From: Phycisphaerae bacterium
GTDB lineage: Bacteria > Planctomycetota > Phycisphaerae > Sedimentisphaerales > Anaerobacaceae
NCBI GenBank assembly: GCA_016782865.1
Contig: JADHXR010000057.1
Coordinates: 1 to 41,907, forward strand
Length of the DNA: 41,907 nt
Reading direction: 5' to 3'
The translations under genes and the position numbers were made by a program. Positions 33,401 to 39,981 of the stretch are shown here, one piece after another; position 1 is the first letter of the stretch; the number at the start of each line of letters is the position of its first letter. The notes under the pieces were generated by a model. The model was not told where the DNA came from and did not search any database. It was given only the letters and a program-made list of their open reading frames with translations.

Positions 33401-33858
33401 CCCAGGGCTTCTACATTGCCTGGCTAGGCTATGCTCAGTATCGTCTGGGTGCTTACGAAGAGACCCTGGCAACATTGGCACGCTTTTATAAGAACATTAA
33501 AGACGATGCGGGTATTGAGCCTCATCCAGTAGTTGAGGGATTCAGGGCCATGGCTCTGCACCAACTCGGCCGTGACGAGGAGGCGAATGCTGTCATCGAA
33601 CAGGTACGCCACAGCTTGAAAGAAGAATGGTTCAATGGAAGACAGGCCACGCTGCACTTAACGACTGTGATTGAGGCCGAAAAGCTGTTCGCCGGTGAAG
33701 ACAGCACACTGCTTTCTATATGGGAACTCATTGAAGAAGATAAACTCGAGGAAGCTTCGGAACTTGCAGAAAAGGCACACTTATCGAAGAACGCTGATTA
33801 TGCAAGTCGCGTGGAAGGCGCTATTAAGTTGTTGGAAGTGTTGCGTAATCTGAAATAA
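30433..33858 (+). CDS. Membrane serine/threonine kinase with WD40 propeller and helical C-terminus, ECF-associated
   Basis: At 1141 residues it has an N-terminal kinase preceded by a helical segment (FQDAIEIEDPAKRARYLEDAC) found in ECF-linked planctomycete kinases. Kinase motifs: GEGGMGSVYLA (90-100), K113 in VALKIVK, HRDIKPSN (204-211), DFG (227-229), GTPEYMSPEQ (252-261). A membrane segment is at about 407-429, then a short coiled coil (ARKQVEQALIRAEKAERIAQERAES). About nine WD40 repeats occupy about 510-905 (SPDGKRIASxxxxxTIKVWDxxxGxExMTLRGH). The last 200 residues are helical and TPR-like (AISLAPQGFYIAWLGYAQYRLGAYEETL). The propeller would lie outside the cytoplasm. It most likely receives a signal and acts on the sigma factor encoded upstream. 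Confidence 0.94.
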   Translation: MAAENFKEAGEIFQDAIEIEDPAKRARYLEDACKQDSELRAEVEALLRSHEKAGDFLEVPAVDSNVTLDGPQIEGPGTKIGRYELLELIGEGGMGSVYLAEQKEPVKRKVALKIVKLGMSTKEVVARFEAERQTLALLEHPNIAHVFDAGATDAGRPYFVMEYVEGKSITKYCDEQKLNIEQRLGLFKQICEGVHHAHQKGIIHRDIKPSNILVSVHGHKAVPKIIDFGIAKAITQPLTENASFTEHGQLLGTPEYMSPEQAEMAYQDLDTRSDIYSLGVLLYELLAGVTPFDAKRLREGGIDHIQQVICEEEPRTPSARLTSLGDKATAVAESRRTQIVTLTRRLHRELEWITIKAMRKDRVRRYRSASELADDIQNYLTGTPLIAGPESTVYRARKFVRKHAGSVATAALLLVVIVLGLVASILMGCRAEQARQQEASARKQVEQALIRAEKAERIAQERAESYRRAVYSNTLALTKDAIDKASFSRAQKLLSSCELDLRGWEWQHLNYMSPDPCIKTFRSHRPYGMAIAVSPDGRCIASASGGTVGSGSVKVLDTATGSVVMTLQHNDLVYTVAYSPDGKRIASAGVERTIKIWDVASGDEVMTLRGHENWIWWIAFSPDGRRIVSSSNDKTIKVWDANNGTEMMTLRGHHELVWSVVFSPDGKRIASGNWNKTIKVWDVASGNELITLRGHAKAVSNVVFSPDGERIFSTGYWGAIKEWDPAIKPDVLRVDAWIDQVAFSPDGKRIAASPANRNGVIKLWDAVSGADIMTLRGHQGRASIAFSPDGRQIVSGGNDKTVNVWNALRGVLEMTLTGHTAPVLSVAFSPDGKRIVSGSGDETVKVWNATTGVIEMTLAGHKHDVHSVTFSSDGTSICVGGDDGGITLWESVEPAAGYEPRQIANSARDLVDELYKKHDFYYDVISKLEDDNTINDSVRRVALQIANANLWKDARKLFSQSWQVVKSPDHNDVAYREAIEKLEKAISLAPQGFYIAWLGYAQYRLGAYEETLATLARFYKNIKDDAGIEPHPVVEGFRAMALHQLGRDEEANAVIEQVRHSLKEEWFNGRQATLHLTTVIEAEKLFAGEDSTLLSIWELIEEDKLEEASELAEKAHLSKNADYASRVEGAIKLLEVLRNLK

Positions 33859-33993
33859 TCACTGAGCGTTAGAGTGCGGTTTGTATTGATCCGAACAATG
33901 CCAAATTGCGAGAGCACGTGGACGATTTAAGTTAGTCGGCTAATAGTGAAAGGAAGGTCTGGAAAGCTTCTGTACCCTGGTGTATCGGATCTG

Positions 33994-34854
33994 TCAGCCA
34001 CTTCTCATAAAGGCATCGCTTAATGCCTGGGCTATGTCGGTGGCTATCAGGCTGGTTTGGCCTGTTCTTTCGGCTGCGATGTCGCCGGCTGAGCCGTGGA
34101 TGTAGACTCCGAGGACTGCGGCGTCGAAATCGCTCAGGCCCTGGCCGGTTAGGGCGGTTATCACTCCCGTCAAGACATCCCCGGAGCCGGCGGTTGCCAT
34201 GCCGGGATTGCCGGTTTTGTTGACGTAGATTCTCTCGCCGTCAGTGACGACGGTTCCGGCACCCTTCAATACTACGACTGTTCCGGTCTGCTGTGCCAGT
34301 CTCACCGCCCGCTCCCGGCGGTCGGTCGGCGGCTGTTCTCTGAACAGGCTCGCCCATAGTCGTTTCATTTCGCCCGGATGTGGGGTGAGGATGAGCTTTG
34401 CCTTGAGTTTGTCGGGCCAACTTTTCATGCCGGCGAGATTATTCAGGCCGTCAGCATCTACGACCAGTTGCAACTGCTCTTGCCCGAGAAGGGCTTCGAG
34501 AACCGAACGCAGTGCGCCGCTGATGCCCGTGCCGGGGCCGAATGCGACGGCATCGTTTTGGGTTGCGGCTTCGAGGATCGTGTTGATTGCCTTTGCCGAG
34601 ATTCGACCCGAACTGTCTTCGGGCAGGGCGATGGTGGTAAAAGACGGTTCGATGGAGGCGACTATCGGCAAAACGCTCTTGGGTGTTGCCACCCGCACAA
34701 GACCGGCGCCTGCTCGAAGGGCAGCTCGCCCGGCAAGGGCGGCGGCGCCGCTCATGCCACGACTGCCGGCGATGATGCAGACCTTGCCGAAATCACCCTT
34801 GTGAGCGTCAGTGGCTCTTGGCTCGAGTTTCGGGACAGTTTCTACTGTATTCAT
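33994..34854 (-). CDS. nnrD: ADP-dependent (S)-NAD(P)H-hydrate dehydratase
   Basis: The 286-residue protein matches the YjeF C-terminal/ribokinase-like dehydratase: KGDFGKVCIIAGSRGMSGAAALAGRAALRAGAGLVRVATP (19-58), PGTGISG, VVDADGLNNL, LTPHPGEMKRL, VVLKGAGTVV, and GNPGMATAGSGDVLTGVI (ATP-site and catalytic aspartate region). It repairs damaged NADH and NADPH hydrates, using ADP, in the cytoplasm. The NnrE epimerase domain (YjeF N-terminal half) is absent from this protein and from the window, so it must be encoded elsewhere. It is last in a minus-strand run after larB, 98 bases downstream. Confidence 0.95.
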   Translation of the reverse strand: MNTVETVPKLEPRATDAHKGDFGKVCIIAGSRGMSGAAALAGRAALRAGAGLVRVATPKSVLPIVASIEPSFTTIALPEDSSGRISAKAINTILEAATQNDAVAFGPGTGISGALRSVLEALLGQEQLQLVVDADGLNNLAGMKSWPDKLKAKLILTPHPGEMKRLWASLFREQPPTDRRERAVRLAQQTGTVVVLKGAGTVVTDGERIYVNKTGNPGMATAGSGDVLTGVITALTGQGLSDFDAAVLGVYIHGSAGDIAAERTGQTSLIATDIAQALSDAFMRSG

Positions 34855-34869
34855 CGCACTTCTTCGCTC

Positions 34870-34918
34870 AAAGACCAGATTCCTCGGCTCCGCTGCGCTT
34901 CGCTCGGAATGACAGAGA
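34870..34918. repeat. Dispersed intergenic repeat between larB and nnrD
   Basis: The stretch around AGACCAGATTCCTCGGCTCC then GCTGCGCTTCGCTCGGAATG is of a type I recognise from the intergenic regions of many unrelated environmental genomes. ATTCC and GGAAT at its ends could pair around the GC-rich middle. Only one copy is in the window. Confidence 0.4.
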
Positions 34919-34952
34919 GACGGCTAAGCACTGCGCCAATTCGCAAAACGTT

Positions 34953-35723
34953 TTATTCGCTGTTTGCTTCGATTTTCTTGTTTATCAGCGTGGCGGTCAC
35001 GGCGGCGGAAAAGCCGTTGTCGATATTGACGGCGGTAACGCCCGAAGCGCAGCTATTGAGCATTGTCAACAGCGCCGAGAGCCCCTCGAAGCTGGAACCG
35101 TAGCCGACGCTGGTCGGCACGGCGATTATCGGGCAACTGAGCAGACCGCCCATGACGCTGGCAAGCGCTCCTTCCATCCCGGCCACCACGATGACGATGT
35201 TGGCGCTCTGGAGGTTGGGTAGATGCCTGAACAGTCGGTGCAGGCCCGCGACTCCGAAGTCGCAAATCAGTTCGGTCCGCTGGCCCATGATCTCGGCGGT
35301 AACTTGTGCCTCGCTCGCGACTGGTAAATCGGCGGTGCCCGCGGTGACTATCGGCAGGACGGTCTTGGAGGCCGGCAACTCCTGCTGCTCCAGGACGATC
35401 GCACGGGCCATCTTCTCGTACCTGGCGCCGGGGAACTTGCCCGTGCTTGTCAGCGCATCGAAAACGTCCGGCGCGGCCCTAGTAGCCAAAACATTGTTAC
35501 CTTTCGAAGCCAGGCTCTCGAATATCTTGATTATGTGGTCGGTCGTTTTTCCGGGGCAGTAGATAACCTCCGGGAAACCCCGCCTGATCTGACGATGGTG
35601 GTCGATGCACGCAAAGCCCAAATCCTCGAACGGCAAATGACGGAGCTTCTCGATCGCCTCGTCCACGCCGATTTTGTCGTTCTTGACCTGCTCTAATAAT
35701 TCTCTCAGTTGTTCAGCCTGAAT
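34953..35723 (-). CDS. larB: Pyridinium-3,5-biscarboxylic acid mononucleotide synthase (LarB), apparent AUU start
   Basis: The protein is LarB/PurE-like: ALxxLRHLPFEDLGFACIDHHRQIRRGFPEVIYCPGKT, then PIVTAGTADLPVASEA, then GMEGALASVMGGL, then VPTSVGYGSSFEGLSALLTMLNSCASGVTAVNIDNGFSAA. LarB carboxylates and hydrolyses nicotinate adenine dinucleotide, the first step to the nickel-pincer cofactor of lactate racemase. The first standard start (GTG at 35666, 237 residues) would delete the N-terminal helix of the family. Reading in frame upstream adds 19 residues (IQAEQLRELLEQVKNDKIG) that fit that helix. They begin with ATT at 35723, which has AGG 6 bases upstream, and an in-frame TAA sits at 35744. 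The coordinates given assume the AUU start. No larC or larE is in the window. Confidence 0.88.
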   Translation of the reverse strand: MQAEQLRELLEQVKNDKIGVDEAIEKLRHLPFEDLGFACIDHHRQIRRGFPEVIYCPGKTTDHIIKIFESLASKGNNVLATRAAPDVFDALTSTGKFPGARYEKMARAIVLEQQELPASKTVLPIVTAGTADLPVASEAQVTAEIMGQRTELICDFGVAGLHRLFRHLPNLQSANIVIVVAGMEGALASVMGGLLSCPIIAVPTSVGYGSSFEGLSALLTMLNSCASGVTAVNIDNGFSAAVTATLINKKIEANSE

Positions 35724-35745
35724 ATTGCACCTACCTTTGTCTTAA

Positions 35746-35801
35746 GATCAAACATCAAAAATCAAATATGAAAATTACACATGAAAATTCAAAATTGTTT
35801 C
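35746..35801. repeat. A-rich dispersed low-complexity repeat
   Basis: ATCAAACATCAAAAATCAAA followed by TATGAAAATTACACATGAAAATTCAAAATTG is built of repeated ATCAAA / GAAAATT words. It is like the AT-rich spacer repeats that often precede short open frames in planctomycete-like genomes. It lies just upstream of larB and just downstream of the four-helix-bundle fragment, whose own N-terminal codons (AAATGCAAAAAGC) have the same character. Confidence 0.45.
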
Positions 35802-35807
35802 CTGCCT

Positions 35808-36002
35808 TTAAGAGTTAGGATGCTTTAGGTCGCCGATTATTTTGGAAACATTATCATGCGGCAACTTGTCTATAAAGGATATTAATTCTAACGTAAAATC
35901 ATAGAGCCGCTTCTTAAATTCGTTCTTGAAATCTTCTCTGCGTTTTTGCATTCTTATATGTGATTTTGCTTTTTGCATTTTGATTTCTAATATCTCTTTC
36001 AC
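35808..36002 (-). pseudogene. Truncated four-helix-bundle (23S rRNA-IVP-like) protein fragment
   Basis: The 64-codon frame starts at a GTG overlapping the tsaD stop (GTGA). After a low-complexity lysine-rich start (KEILEIKMQKAKSHIRMQK), the piece FKKRLYDFTLELISFIDKLPHDNVSKIIGD matches the first helix and turn of four-helix-bundle proteins of the 23S rRNA intervening-sequence type. Those normally continue as Q-L-x-R-S-G-T-S-I-x-A-N-Y for another 70-80 residues. Here it ends at once in LKHPNS and a stop. It is a remnant, although the short peptide could still be translated by coupling to tsaD. Confidence 0.6.
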
Positions 36003-37024
36003 TCACTGCTTGCTCTTGGCTCAAGGGTCAAATCCGCATAAAGGCCGGCCTTGAACCTATGATACGCCAGAGAGGCTACCATAACGGCGTTATCAGTGCA
36101 ATATTGTTTTGGCGCGACCAGTAGTTTTTTGGGTGGTGTCATTTCCGCGCACATCTCCTGGAGGGTGGCACGCAACGCGCTGTTAGCGGCGACTCCGCCG
36201 CCCAGCAGGACGGTCTTCGCCCCGATCTTCTTGGCGGCTCGTTGCGTCTTCTTAACGAGAACCTCGACCACCGCTGCCTGGAACGACGCCGCGATATCGG
36301 CGATTTCTTTCCTGCCCATCGAGTCGACCTTGTTTTGCCCCTTCATGTTCTGGCCCCGGCAGTGATACAGCACGGCTGTCTTGACACCGCTGAAAGAAAA
36401 ATCCAGCGAGTCACGCCCCAGCATCGAGCGCGGGAACTTGATCGCGTCGGGGTCACCGTCCGCCGCTGTCTTTTCAATGCTTGGGCCGCCGGGGTAGGGC
36501 AGTTTCAGGATGGTTGCGACCTTGTCGAAGGCCTCGCCGGCGGCGTCGTCGATGGTCGAGCCCAGCAGTCGAGGCTCCAGCGGCGAGCGGTAATCATAAA
36601 GACTGGTGTGCCCGCCCGATACTATCAGAGCGGCGGCAGGCAGCTCCAGGCCATCGGCGGACATAATCGCCGATTGCAGGTGAGCGTGCAGGTGATTGAT
36701 CGCGATAAGAGGCTTGTTCCATGCGAAGCTAAGTGTCTTGGCTGCGGTAACGCCTACCACCAAAGCGACGGTCAGCCCAGGCTGATTCGCAACGGCAATC
36801 GCATCAATATCGTCATTACCAACGCCGGCCTGCTCCATCGCCTCCTTAATGACCGGATAGATATTCTCGACATGTGCCCGAGAAGCAATCTCCGGGACGA
36901 CGCCCCCATATTTTTCATGCAGTTTCGCCTGCGAGGCCACCACCGCCGACTTGACGAGCCTGCCGTCGGCGACCACCGCCGCGGCAGTCTCATCACAACT
37001 GGTCTCGATACCCAAAATATTCAT
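35999..37024 (-). CDS. tsaD: tRNA N6-adenosine threonylcarbamoyltransferase
   Basis: The start is the ATG at 37024 (MNILGIETSCDETAAAVV), the usual TsaD N-terminus; the longer frame from 37069 adds residues not seen in the family. The 341-residue protein has the ASKHA ATPase fold. The metal-binding histidines are in NHLHAHLQSA (H-x-x-x-H), followed by SGGHTSLYDY, DDAAGEAFDKVA, FSFSGVKTAV and the C-terminal block GGGVAANSALR. It transfers threonylcarbamoyl from TC-AMP to A37 of ANN-decoding tRNAs, with TsaB and TsaE, which are not in the window. It is in a minus-strand series between the phosphatase gene and larB. Confidence 0.97.
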   Translation of the reverse strand: MNILGIETSCDETAAAVVADGRLVKSAVVASQAKLHEKYGGVVPEIASRAHVENIYPVIKEAMEQAGVGNDDIDAIAVANQPGLTVALVVGVTAAKTLSFAWNKPLIAINHLHAHLQSAIMSADGLELPAAALIVSGGHTSLYDYRSPLEPRLLGSTIDDAAGEAFDKVATILKLPYPGGPSIEKTAADGDPDAIKFPRSMLGRDSLDFSFSGVKTAVLYHCRGQNMKGQNKVDSMGRKEIADIAASFQAAVVEVLVKKTQRAAKKIGAKTVLLGGGVAANSALRATLQEMCAEMTPPKKLLVAPKQYCTDNAVMVASLAYHRFKAGLYADLTLEPRASSE

Positions 37025-37172
37025 ATTTTCTTCCTGCACGGACCCGAATGTTAGCCCGGTGAGCAGCAATTGTCAATGTCCCGGGAATCAGCCCTTGCAG
37101 TGCGCAGTGCTATTTATGAGATCCATCCGGAGGTAACGGCGCAGAAATGAAAAGATAAGTCTTCTCACGGTT

Positions 37173-37844
37173 CTACGGACATGAGTTCAGCCCAGCGCTG
37201 CGCATCATTGAGTCAACGTCCAGCTTGCGAATGTAGTCCACGAGGTTCTTCCATATACTGTGGTATCCGAATCCTCCCTTGGTCATCTCCTCGATCGCCT
37301 CGTCTTTGCTCCAGCCTTCGGTGGCGATGCGATAAATCGCGCACATTGTTCCGGTCCGGTCGGCCCCGTGTCTGCAGTGTACAAAAACCGGCGTCCGGCT
37401 GCCGTCAGTGACAATCTTCAGGAAGCGGGTGATACTTTCAGGGTCAGGGCTCCAGGTCGTCATGCCGATATGCTCGTAAGTGAGGGCCGTGCCTTCGATC
37501 TCGTCGCGATCCGAGCGACTGGACCGAAGGTTGACGACCGTTTTGACGCCAAGTTTCTCCAACTGTTTCATGCCCTCGGCGGTAGGCTGAGCGCCGCGAT
37601 AGAGGTTTTCGGAGACTCTATGCAGATTCGGCAACCCCGGCAATTCAAGTCGCTCGGCCCATTTCCTGCCCGATGCTTGTTCGGACTCTGCCTGTCGCCG
37701 GTCGTTGCTCGGAACAAAGGGTAATTCCGGCCCACATTGCAGGACAAAACACGCGCCTGTCAAGCCAAGGACGGTGACGGCCATGAGTACAACAGTGCGA
37801 CGGGGCCGTCCTGATTTCGATTTCTTGGGCTCTTTCTGTGTCAT
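37173..37844 (-). CDS. Membrane-anchored dual-specificity/tyrosine phosphatase-like protein
   Basis: From the ATG at 37844 (GGAA upstream) the protein has 223 residues; an upstream ATG at 37886 would add 14. A basic N-terminus (KSKSGRPRRT) precedes one membrane segment (about 17-36, VVLMAVTVLGLTGACFVLQC). The catalytic domain at about 75-215 includes NLYRGAQPTAEGMKQLEKLGVKTVVNLR, as in DSP/PFA-DSP-like enzymes, and the P-loop VHCRHGADRTG with C157 and R163. The general acid may be in the DPES segment (about 134). The catalytic domain would face the periplasm or surface, where it could act on phosphorylated proteins, phosphoinositol-type or other phospho-substrates. It begins 54 bases after the DUF362 gene. 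Confidence 0.85.
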   Translation of the reverse strand: MTQKEPKKSKSGRPRRTVVLMAVTVLGLTGACFVLQCGPELPFVPSNDRRQAESEQASGRKWAERLELPGLPNLHRVSENLYRGAQPTAEGMKQLEKLGVKTVVNLRSSRSDRDEIEGTALTYEHIGMTTWSPDPESITRFLKIVTDGSRTPVFVHCRHGADRTGTMCAIYRIATEGWSKDEAIEEMTKGGFGYHSIWKNLVDYIRKLDVDSMMRSAGLNSCP

Positions 37845-37898
37845 CAATTCGTTCCGTAGTTTTGGGTGACTCGTTAGATCCCACACTTCTTTGTCGGC

Positions 37899-38873
37899 TC
37901 ATGTGCGCATTTTCTTTATGGTTGCCTTGGCCAGCAGCAGTATTTGCTTGCAAACGCTTTTGCAAACCTGCAATAAGGAGAACCTTATTGGAATAAGCTC
38001 GGGCAATTTGAAGTCCGTGCAAATGTTCGATGATAGATCGTCACCGGCGATTTCTATTTTCGCCCGGTCCGAGCAGCCGAAACCGAGCTTTTTGGCCGTT
38101 TTGACGATGGGCAGGTCTCCCGGCTCGATACCGACCAATTCTGCGCAGATGATTTCGCAGGCGATTGGGTCTGTTCCTCCGATTAGCCAACCCAAATCTC
38201 TGGCTCTGCCCCGGATCGGGCCGGAACCGTCCATTGCGATGACACCGTCAATTATGGTCACGGCGGGATTCAGAAACTGATATATGTCGATGAGCAGCTC
38301 ACAAAAATCCTCTGCGTTCTTGCCCTTGGCAAAATGCCAGAGGGCCTTTCGCTTGCCGGCCACGCAGCCGAACATGTTTTTTATCGCGAATGTTGCTCCC
38401 AACTGCTGGTGAGATTTGAACTTGGGCAGATTGATGATAACATCAGCATCGAGCGCAACAGAACTTATGCCGACGCTGGTTTCGTTTGCCCCTACGTGGC
38501 AGTTTCTGGGACTATCGAGCTGTCTTACCGGCACGGACATTTTCTTCAGCGGTTCGGCCAGCTTCAGCGCTTTGACGCAGGCAAAGACATTGCTCCATGC
38601 GGGCGAATCTCCGACGATGGGCCTTGCCCCGAGGTCTTTCAAGAGCCGGGCGGCTTCGAGAACCAGCGCCGGGTCGGTTTGGGTCGCATGTCGGCGAGAT
38701 CTCGGAGCGATGAAATTGGGCTTGAGCAGAACGCTGTCACCGGACTTTACGAATCTCTGGAGCCCGCCGAGAAGCTCGAATTGCCTTTTCATGGCCTCGG
38801 CGATTCTACCCCGGCTGTAATCACTGCATCGAGTTAGTGTCACTGTTGAGCTGAGCATGCCCCGGTCAATCAT
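37899..38873 (-). CDS. DUF362 domain protein
   Basis: The 324-residue protein matches DUF362: GDSVLLKPNFIAPRS, TDPALVLEAARLLKDLGARPIVGDSPA, ALDADVIINLPKFKSHQQLGATFAIKNMFGCVAGKRK, and IIDGVIAMDGSGPIRGRARDLGWLIGGTDPIACE. It lacks the ferredoxin-type C-terminus that some DUF362 proteins carry and instead ends in a helical Cys/Lys-rich tail (LLQVCKSVCKQILLLAKATIKKM). The biochemical role of this family is not firmly established. The ATG at 38873 overlaps the end of the upstream lipoprotein gene by 8 bases (ATGATTGA), so the two are translationally coupled. An ATG at 38858 is an alternative start. Confidence 0.87.
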   Translation of the reverse strand: MIDRGMLSSTVTLTRCSDYSRGRIAEAMKRQFELLGGLQRFVKSGDSVLLKPNFIAPRSRRHATQTDPALVLEAARLLKDLGARPIVGDSPAWSNVFACVKALKLAEPLKKMSVPVRQLDSPRNCHVGANETSVGISSVALDADVIINLPKFKSHQQLGATFAIKNMFGCVAGKRKALWHFAKGKNAEDFCELLIDIYQFLNPAVTIIDGVIAMDGSGPIRGRARDLGWLIGGTDPIACEIICAELVGIEPGDLPIVKTAKKLGFGCSDRAKIEIAGDDLSSNICTDFKLPELIPIRFSLLQVCKSVCKQILLLAKATIKKMRT

Positions 38874-39795
38874 CTATCCTTGTGCAGGCGAGCAGAAAGA
38901 CCCTGACTGCGGTCTTGTGTTCGGGAGGCTTGCGATTGGCTGCGTTGAAGAACATGCGGCCCGGGACGTTGCTGAAGAACAGTCCCCCCAAAGACGTCTG
39001 ATCGCTCACGTATTCTTTCGGCGCCAGGAAAACAAAATCGCCCGGGCTCATTCTCAGTCCGAGAGCAGCGGAAGTAAAGGGGAACTCACGCCTTTTCATC
39101 TGCGCCTCGAGTTGCGGGATTGCATTCTTTGTCGGCAGCGAAAACACCGGATATGCAGTGACATCACAGATGCCTGTTCTGTCCGGGACTTCATCGCCTT
39201 TGATTCGCAGCCCGAGGATGCCGGGCCCGACGTTGGCGCCTTGTCGTGAGCCGTCGGCGGCAGTGTAGAATACGGTCTGTGTACGGTCAAGGGCGGTGAT
39301 GGCGAGAGTCTCCGGCTGACCGTCCGAAAGCATCAGGGAAACTTTCACCACTTCCTGGCCGTCGGCGGCGATCAGCATGCTGCGCACTTCGTTCCACACA
39401 TCCAATTGGCCGAAGCGGGCCAGAAACGAGTTGGCGCTGAAGGCCTGGTAATTCTTGAGTTTAAGCGGCCTGATGCGCAGTTTCTTGCGGATCTTGTCCA
39501 GATCGTCGATGTTGTCGGCCGGTACTTCAATGACATAAATTTCAAGATTAATGCTCTTAACGAATTTCGCCTGTGGCGTTCGGTCTCCGGACGGGGCGAG
39601 ATCGCCTATCTTGACTTTCTCCCATATAGGTTCTTCTTTGGGCTTGGCACAGCCGCCAAGACAGAAACACAAAACGACAGAATACAGAATACAGAATACA
39701 GGAGACAGCAGGTGTAGAGCGGAATGCCGACCTCTGAGGTCTGAAGTCTTGGGTCCGCAGTCTAATACGCCCGCAATTTGAAGAGCACGTATCAT
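38866..39795 (-). CDS. Lipoprotein of unknown function; signal peptide encoded by a dispersed repeat
   Basis: The 309-residue frame ends its N-terminal hydrophobic segment with LCFCLGGCAK, a convincing lipobox (LGGC), so the mature protein should be lipid-anchored. The mature part (about 260 residues) is a mixed alpha/beta, soluble domain with no family I recognise: FVKSINLEIYVIEVPADNIDDL, then VWNEVRSMLIAADGQEVVKVSLMLSDGQPETLAITAL, then AALGLRMSPGDFVFLAPKEYV. The hydrophobic core of the signal (SPVFCILYSVVLCF) is encoded by the heptanucleotide repeat at 39677-39701. The preceding residues (CGPKTSDLRGRHSALH) also come from repeat-like DNA. The true start (ATG 39795 or a later non-ATG codon) is uncertain. 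The gene overlaps DUF362 by 8 bases. Confidence 0.8.
   Translation of the reverse strand: MIRALQIAGVLDCGPKTSDLRGRHSALHLLSPVFCILYSVVLCFCLGGCAKPKEEPIWEKVKIGDLAPSGDRTPQAKFVKSINLEIYVIEVPADNIDDLDKIRKKLRIRPLKLKNYQAFSANSFLARFGQLDVWNEVRSMLIAADGQEVVKVSLMLSDGQPETLAITALDRTQTVFYTAADGSRQGANVGPGILGLRIKGDEVPDRTGICDVTAYPVFSLPTKNAIPQLEAQMKRREFPFTSAALGLRMSPGDFVFLAPKEYVSDQTSLGGLFFSNVPGRMFFNAANRKPPEHKTAVRVFLLACTRIDD
39677..39701. repeat. Tandem heptanucleotide repeat ACAGAAT (3.6 copies), coding on the minus strand
   Basis: Three complete ACAGAAT units and ACAG lie inside the lipoprotein gene. Read on the minus strand (CTGTATT units) they supply alternating Val/Phe/Cys/Ile/Leu/Tyr codons, which form the hydrophobic core of the signal peptide. 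Confidence 0.75.
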
Positions 39796-39900
39796 AAAAG
39801 AAGTATAGCAATTGCGGACGTCGTCGTCAACAGGCAGTTGATACCAATTTAAGTTGTTTTTGGCTGTGGAGAATCAAGTATTGCGTGTCCGCCAATTTTC

Positions 39901-39929
39901 TTGACCTACATTGGCGTTTTGTTTTTAAT
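39901..39929 (+). promoter_or_regulatory. Sigma70-type promoter for the aminotransferase gene
   Basis: TTGACC (39901-39906), a 17-base spacer and TTTAAT (39924-39929) match the housekeeping consensus at 10 of 12 hexamer positions, about 52 bases before the ATG at 39982. The ATG is preceded by GGAAAGG. Confidence 0.5.
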
Positions 39930-39981
39930 GACGCGGTTGATCAGATAAAAGAAGACTCAAATTTGGAAAGGTTCAGACGAA

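Noticed and set aside
36242..37054. 270-codon plus-strand frame opposite tsaD
   Set aside because: Antisense shadow of tsaD, with R/H-rich composition typical of such frames.
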